DNA of 64,000 nt, taken from an uncultured Bacteroides sp. (GTDB lineage: Bacteria; Bacteroidota; Bacteroidia; Bacteroidales; Bacteroidaceae). Positions 58,699-64,000 of this stretch are shown here, piece after piece. The notes below the pieces were generated by a model that saw only the letters and a list, made by a program, of their open reading frames with translations, had not been told where the DNA came from and made no database searches. The stretch covers positions 5,583 through 69,582 of the forward strand of contig NZ_CAUFUE010000028.1 in NCBI RefSeq assembly GCF_959029255.1, written 5' to 3'. Each line of letters starts with the position of its first letter. Within the stretch, counting starts at the first letter, position 1. A program made the translations under genes and the position numbers.

Positions 58699-58745
58699 AC
58701 GTTTTAGTTTTTAAGTTGGTGAGTTCTTAAGTTTTTAAGTTTAGA
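58699..58745. repeat. Short-period spacer between frdB and the four-helix-bundle gene
   Basis: AGTTTTTAAGTT / TTCTTAAGTTTTTAAGTT-like units (7-8 nt steps). It is broadly complementary to the repeat at 59163-59206 on the other side of the inserted gene. Confidence 0.6.
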
Positions 58746-58781
58746 TACTCACCGGATTTTTTTTATTTTTCCTTTGTTTTT

Positions 58782-59165
58782 TTATTTCTCTTTTTTTGAG
58801 TTGCTATCCAGTCCATTCTTTCTTCTGTATATCAGTGAAGATAACATTTTGTTGATCTCATGATTCAGTTGTTCTACTTCTTTATACTTTTCTTTATCAA
58901 TGAATGATAACTCAAAAGAAATTGTCAACTGAGTATCCAGTTCGTTTGACGAACCTAACGAGATATATAAGAAATGAACAAGGTCGTTATCGGTTCCTCT
59001 TCCATATCCCTCTGCTATATTAGAAGGGATGGAAACTGAACATCTGCGCATCTGATTTACCAATCCGAAACGCTCGTCAGAAGGATAATCAGCAGTGAGC
59101 CGGTAAACAGTTTTTGCTAATACAATGCTTTTCTGCCATGCTAATAAATCCTTGTAGTTTCCCAT
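58782..59165 (-). CDS. Four-helix-bundle protein (S23/IVP family) inside the frd operon
   Basis: A 127-residue protein of the 23S rRNA intervening-sequence/S23 family. The pattern is clear: DLLAWQKSIVLAKTVYRL, then YPSDERFGLVNQMRRCSVSIPSNIAEGYGR, and FLYISLGSSNELDTQL. Members form pentameric four-helix bundles and include the accessory Avd of diversity-generating retroelements; stand-alone members have no settled role. It has the same orientation as frd, lies between frdA and frdB, and is bounded on both sides by related short-period repeats, which is not the usual operon structure. Its C-terminal tail is Lys/Ser-rich. It may have been carried in with its flanking repeats. Confidence 0.88.
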   Translation of the reverse strand: MGNYKDLLAWQKSIVLAKTVYRLTADYPSDERFGLVNQMRRCSVSIPSNIAEGYGRGTDNDLVHFLYISLGSSNELDTQLTISFELSFIDKEKYKEVEQLNHEINKMLSSLIYRRKNGLDSNSKKEK

Positions 59166-59200
59166 AACTTATAAACTCAAAAACTTATAAACTCAAAAAC

Positions 59201-59206
<6 letters not shown>
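59163..59206. repeat. 8-nt period spacer between frdA and the four-helix-bundle gene
   Basis: AACTTATA/AACTCAAA octamers repeated twice, then AACTTAAG. The 16-base unit is duplicated exactly. Overlaps the start codon of the inserted gene and the stop of frdA. Confidence 0.75.
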
Positions 59207-61147
<1,941 letters not shown>

Positions 61148-61149
61148 AT

Positions 61150-61271
61150 TGTTTTTAGTTTTTTAGTTTTTAGTTTTTTAGTTCGTTAGTTCCTTGGCTA
61201 TAAGTTTTTCTGTTTGCATTTTCAATGCTTTCAAAAAACTTATAAACTTAAGAACTTAAAAACTTAAGAAC
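61150..61271. repeat. A/T-rich 8-nt period spacer between frdC and frdA
   Basis: Left: TTTAGTTT/TTTAGTTC-like steps. Right: AAACTTAT/AAACTTAA/GAACTTAA octamers, ending at the frdC stop. The halves are loosely complementary. This is the third frd intergenic spacer of this type. Confidence 0.72.
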
Positions 61272-61958
61272 TTAAATTGATTTGATGAAGAATACGACAA
61301 CTACCAGAGCGAAGCATACAACAACGATAGTGGAGTAGATGTTGGATACGCATTTCCAACGGCTAATCCATACTTTGTTGTTCCAGCCCAGAGATTGCAT
61401 AGAGCTCCAGAAACCGTGAGTCAGGTGGAACCACAGCGCGCCCAGCCAAATGAGGTAAAGCACTACGAATACCGGATTAGCAAAGGTGTTCTGGATGTGA
61501 TAAACACCGTTGGCGGCATACGCTATTGTCTGCAAATCGGCATGCATACCCATGTTGTGCATCAGCTCGGGAAGCTGCATTTTAGCCCAGAAGTTTACCA
61601 GGTGCAGACCGATACCCGCAATTACGATGATACCCAGCACAAGCATGTTTTGAGAAGCCCATTCTACGGTTTTCGGTTTTTCTACTACCGCATAACGTTC
61701 GCTACCGCGTGCTTTTCGGTTTTGCATAGTCAGCCAGAAAGCGTAGATGATGTGGATGATGAACAAGGCAGCCAAACCTACTGTAGCTACCAATGCATAC
61801 CAGTTTGCTCCCAGGAACTCACAAACCATGTTGTATCCCTTTGCAGAGAATAACGCAACAAGGTTCATCGCCATGTGAAACGTCAGAAACAGGACAAGGG
61901 CGATACCGGTAACGCTCATCACCACTTTCCTTCCTACAGATGAATTACTTAACCACAT
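61272..61958 (-). CDS. frdC: Fumarate reductase/succinate dehydrogenase cytochrome b subunit
   Basis: A 228-residue membrane anchor with five helices that binds two hemes b and the quinone. Expected His ligands are visible in LFLTFHMAMNLVALF, in FIIHIIYAFWL, in GIGLHLVNFW and in ALWFHLTHGFWSSMQ. This di-heme single-anchor form is that of Wolinella-type enzymes and is standard in Bacteroides. It is the first gene of the operon, with a well-matched promoter 82 bases upstream. Confidence 0.95.
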   Translation of the reverse strand: MWLSNSSVGRKVVMSVTGIALVLFLTFHMAMNLVALFSAKGYNMVCEFLGANWYALVATVGLAALFIIHIIYAFWLTMQNRKARGSERYAVVEKPKTVEWASQNMLVLGIIVIAGIGLHLVNFWAKMQLPELMHNMGMHADLQTIAYAANGVYHIQNTFANPVFVVLYLIWLGALWFHLTHGFWSSMQSLGWNNKVWISRWKCVSNIYSTIVVVCFALVVVVFFIKSI

Positions 61959-62039
61959 AAATGATTGAATTTAAATTATTTAATAGTTAGAAAATATATT
62001 CATTAAAGACAAATTAAAGACATCTCAGCTAATTTCTCG

Positions 62040-62070
62040 CAAAAATAGATGAAATACCTTGATTAAACAA
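62040..62070 (-). promoter_or_regulatory. frd operon promoter
   Basis: Minus strand TATTTTTG (62047 to 62040) preceded at 20 bases by TTG (62070 to 62068): full Bacteroides spacing. The leader would be about 75 bases. The 22-nt array at 62136 lies upstream. Confidence 0.7.
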
Positions 62071-62135
62071 GGAATTAAGGAAATAATTCCGTAATTAGGA
62101 ATGCCTTGAGGTATCTGTGTTGGGCTTCCGACAGG

Positions 62136-62223
62136 TCTTAATATCCCTCGTGATAGTTCTTAATACTCCTCACGATAGTTCTTAATATTCCTCGCGAGGG
62201 ATATATAGTTCCCTTATGAGCCA
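62136..62223. repeat. Four tandem 22-nt units (TCTTAATA-CCTC family)
   Basis: Units begin at 62136, 62158, 62180 and 62202, all 22 nt; the shared part is TCTTAATATCCCTC or TATATAGTTCCCTT. A degraded fifth follows at 62224. It is the same family as 13850 and 19739. It lies between the AraC gene and the frd promoter, the 315-base gap 61959-62273 holding nothing else. Confidence 0.85.
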
Positions 62224-62273
62224 TCTGTATGGCTGTCAACGTGTTGGTAATCAGCGTTTTTTTTGAAGTGTGG

Positions 62274-63182
62274 TTATTCTTCCCCTTCTTCTTGCTCTTC
62301 GTCTTGTTCTTTGCGGATAATAGAGATTTTTTCGCCGTTGGCGGCTCGTTTGCGCAAGGCGCGGGGAGTGTCTCCGAAAGAGTCTTTACAGAAGTGAGCA
62401 AAGTGTGACAATGAATCAAAGCCATACCGGGCGCTGATGACGGAGATGCGTTGCTTGGTAGTTTGCAGGTCGTTCAGGATGCCTTCACGTTTCTTGTCCA
62501 GAATCCATTCGTATACCGGTACGCCATACATATTTTTAAACAATCGGCGGAAGGTGGTGGTAGTATATCCGCCAAGGTGTGCGAATTCTTCTACGTTCTT
62601 TACTTTGTCATAATTTTGCATGACGAAATAGTGGAAACTTTCCGTATATGTGCTGATGGGGTAGAAGAATGTGCTGATTTGATGAATAGGATAATAGCAG
62701 GTCAGGATATAAACCAGTTCCTGGCATTTCAATTCAAGATATTTGCCGCAACAGATGGGGTGTTCGTTGAAAGAATCGGTCAAATCCCTCAATAAATTGG
62801 TAAGCTTGGGGATGGCAATCAAGGGTGTATAGGTCAACGGATCTTGTGAGTGTTCAAGGATTTCCTTATAGCGTTCTTCACAAATACGGGGGAGCTCGGT
62901 GAACCAGTAGACAATGTATTCTACATCGGTCAATGCCAGTAGTTCGACTTTGGAGCCGATGGCTTGCAGGATAAATTGTTGTGCTTGCAGGGTGGTACCG
63001 GGATACTCTTCACTGTTGACCAGCAACTCTCCCTTCAGCATGAAAATCATACAGTTCTGTGTATACTTTTCAGCTGAGAAATGTTGCCCTTTGGGATATT
63101 GGCGATATACCAATATCTCATTTGATACTTGAGGACATAACCTACAGTCAATTTGTCGGGTACAACAATTATCAGATGTCAT
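62274..63182 (-). CDS. AraC-family regulator, paralogue of the 56701 gene
   Basis: A 302-residue regulator. The two HTH motifs (KNVEEFAHLGGYTTTTFRRLF and RISVISARYGFDSLSHFAHFCKDSFG, ending PRALRKR) and the sensor domain (MIFMLKGELLVNSEEYPGTT, FILQAIGSKVELLALTDVEY) match the gene at 56701 closely, including LGGYTTTTFRR. It too opens with cysteines: Cys6/7, Cys13 and Cys16 in C-x6-C-x2-CP. The acidic tail (EQDEEQEEGEE) is its own. It is upstream of the frd operon on the same strand and divergent from a PAP2 gene. Target genes unknown. Confidence 0.87.
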   Translation of the reverse strand: MTSDNCCTRQIDCRLCPQVSNEILVYRQYPKGQHFSAEKYTQNCMIFMLKGELLVNSEEYPGTTLQAQQFILQAIGSKVELLALTDVEYIVYWFTELPRICEERYKEILEHSQDPLTYTPLIAIPKLTNLLRDLTDSFNEHPICCGKYLELKCQELVYILTCYYPIHQISTFFYPISTYTESFHYFVMQNYDKVKNVEEFAHLGGYTTTTFRRLFKNMYGVPVYEWILDKKREGILNDLQTTKQRISVISARYGFDSLSHFAHFCKDSFGDTPRALRKRAANGEKISIIRKEQDEEQEEGEE

Positions 63183-63223
63183 GAATGAACAGTTGGGTTG
63201 TATTAATATGTAAAATGTGGCAA

Positions 63224-63272
63224 CAAAGATAGGATATTTTTGTGAAAACTCTAACTATTTGGGCTATCTTTG
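63224..63272. promoter_or_regulatory. Divergent -7 boxes for AraC and PAP2 genes
   Basis: Minus-strand TATCTTTG (63231 to 63224) for the AraC gene; plus-strand TATCTTTG (63265-63272) for the PAP2 gene, with a TTTG 22 bases upstream (63239-63242). Confidence 0.6.
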
Positions 63273-63295
63273 CAGCAAACTAATAGACTCATCTC

Positions 63296-63898
63296 ATGAA
63301 ACAATCTGTTTTTTTTGTATTTTTTGCTTTCGTTGTTGTATCAAATCTCTTTTCACAGAATTGGGATATCAATACGCTGCATAAAGTCAACAGTTGGGAT
63401 AATAAGTTTATCCGTAATTACAATAAGTTCATCTCCCGTTCCGAGCCATACGTTGTAATAGGCGTTCCGGTGGCTATGGCTTTGGCGGCTTGGGCGAAGA
63501 AAGATAAAGAGTTGTTGAAAGATGCTGTTTATGTAGGAACGAGCGTTGCCGGTGCGTTTGTGGTAACTTACGGTATGAAATATCTGATTGACCGCGACCG
63601 TCCGTATGACGCTTTTCCTGATAGAGTGCACCCCTACAGTTATGAAAGCAGTCCTTCGTTTCCGTCGAGCCATACGGCAACGGCTTTTGCCTTTGCCACT
63701 TCTTTATGTATAAGGTATCCGAAGTGGTATGTCATAGCACCCTCCGCTTTGTGGGCTTGTTCGGTGGGCGTATCACGGATGAACGAAGGAGTCCATTACC
63801 CTTCGGATGTATTGGCAGGTGCGGCTATAGGTGCCGGCTGTGCCGTGGTGAATGTCTTTGTTAATAAATATCTGAATAAATGGCTGTTTGGAAATTGA
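63296..63898 (+). CDS. Phosphatase PAP2 family protein
   Basis: A 200-residue membrane protein with a signal-like N-terminus (VFFVFFAFVVVSNLFSQ). All three PAP2 motifs are intact: KYLIDRDRP, PSFPSSHTA and SRMNEGVHYPSDV. It should dephosphorylate a lipid or lipid-carrier phosphate (undecaprenyl-PP, phosphatidate or lipid A 1-phosphate are possible). It has its own promoter and is the last complete gene of the window. Unlike the PAP2 at 34035, this is the classical form. Confidence 0.9.
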   Translation: MKQSVFFVFFAFVVVSNLFSQNWDINTLHKVNSWDNKFIRNYNKFISRSEPYVVIGVPVAMALAAWAKKDKELLKDAVYVGTSVAGAFVVTYGMKYLIDRDRPYDAFPDRVHPYSYESSPSFPSSHTATAFAFATSLCIRYPKWYVIAPSALWACSVGVSRMNEGVHYPSDVLAGAAIGAGCAVVNVFVNKYLNKWLFGN

Positions 63899-63934
63899 GA
63901 AGAGAAGGTGTGTCAAAATACGCTTGAAGATTTC

Positions 63935-64000
63935 TTTTAGGCGCTGATTACGCGGATTTCACGGATTCTCTTTATTCTTTTTCCGTGAAATCCGCGTAAT
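63935..64000. repeat. Dispersed palindrome, copy 5 (cut by window end)
   Basis: TTTTAGGCGCTGATTACGCG and the rest of the arm, a TCTCTTTATTCTT loop, then TCCGTGAAATCCGCGTAAT at the window edge. The left flank GTGTGTCAAAATACG matches the outer end of copy 2 at 25107. Confidence 0.78.

Noticed and set aside
58782..59165. Diversity-generating retroelement (because of Avd-like four-helix bundle)
   Set aside because: No reverse transcriptase or template/variable repeat pair is found in the window.

Overview
The window is a chromosomal segment of a gut Bacteroides-type bacterium (Bacteroidota). This rests on the gene families (SusC/SusD pair, hybrid two-component regulator, Mfa/Fim-type fimbrial genes, frdCAB in the Bacteroides order, DUF2723, DUF4861, DUF3575 and DUF5119 proteins) and on the many promoters with the Bacteroides -7 box TAnnTTTG and little Shine-Dalgarno signal. 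No prophage, insertion sequence, CRISPR array or rRNA operon is seen. Species cannot be fixed from the sequence alone.

Layout. 1-3.6 kb: housekeeping (end of hemD, rnpA-yidD, a TatD-family hydrolase, tyrS, tRNA-Gln). 3.7-9.5 kb: a short MutS-like ATPase, then kduI-kduD-DUF4861 for unsaturated uronate breakdown, and an orphan membrane protein. 9.7-15.3 kb (minus strand): DUF2723 giant membrane protein plus polysaccharide deacetylase, and an AAA ATPase with a palindromic upstream region. 15.5-25 kb: sialate O-acetylesterase (plus), then a minus-strand run DPP-IV-like peptidase, purD, two membrane proteins, mnmD, znuA, znuC. 25.3-32 kb: THUMP methyltransferase with an Arg/Glu/Phe repeat tail, divergent cysE and cysK, a PPOX-fold protein, rnr. 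32-35 kb: cation efflux protein, extended SDR and PAP2-type membrane enzyme.

35.2-48.5 kb is a polysaccharide utilization locus: hybrid two-component regulator, PKD-domain surface lipoprotein, SusC, SusD, Asp-box lipoprotein and a GH110-type alpha-1,3-galactosidase. The probable target is a glycan with terminal alpha-1,3-galactose (blood group B or alpha-Gal type). As read, SusC has a single-base frameshift that removes its last ~70 residues.

48.6-53.1 kb: dusB, DUF2059 protein, U32 peptidase-family protein, thioesterase, dprA. 53.5-57.5 kb: a fimbrial operon (DUF3575, DUF5119, fimbrillin) followed by an AraC regulator. 57.9-62 kb (minus): frdC-frdA-[four-helix-bundle gene]-frdB, where an S23/IVP-type gene sits inside a core respiratory operon. 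62.2-63.9 kb: a second AraC regulator paralogous to the first, with the same N-terminal cysteine pattern, and a PAP2 phosphatase.

The most unusual feature is not a protein. Many intergenic gaps hold short-period arrays: exact 22-nt periods in five loci with unrelated unit sequences (3585, 13850, 19739, 57651, 62136), an 11-nt period at 28931, and 7- or 8-nt periods forming long hairpins at many others. A separate dispersed palindrome family with core GGATTACACGGATTTCACGG occurs five times.
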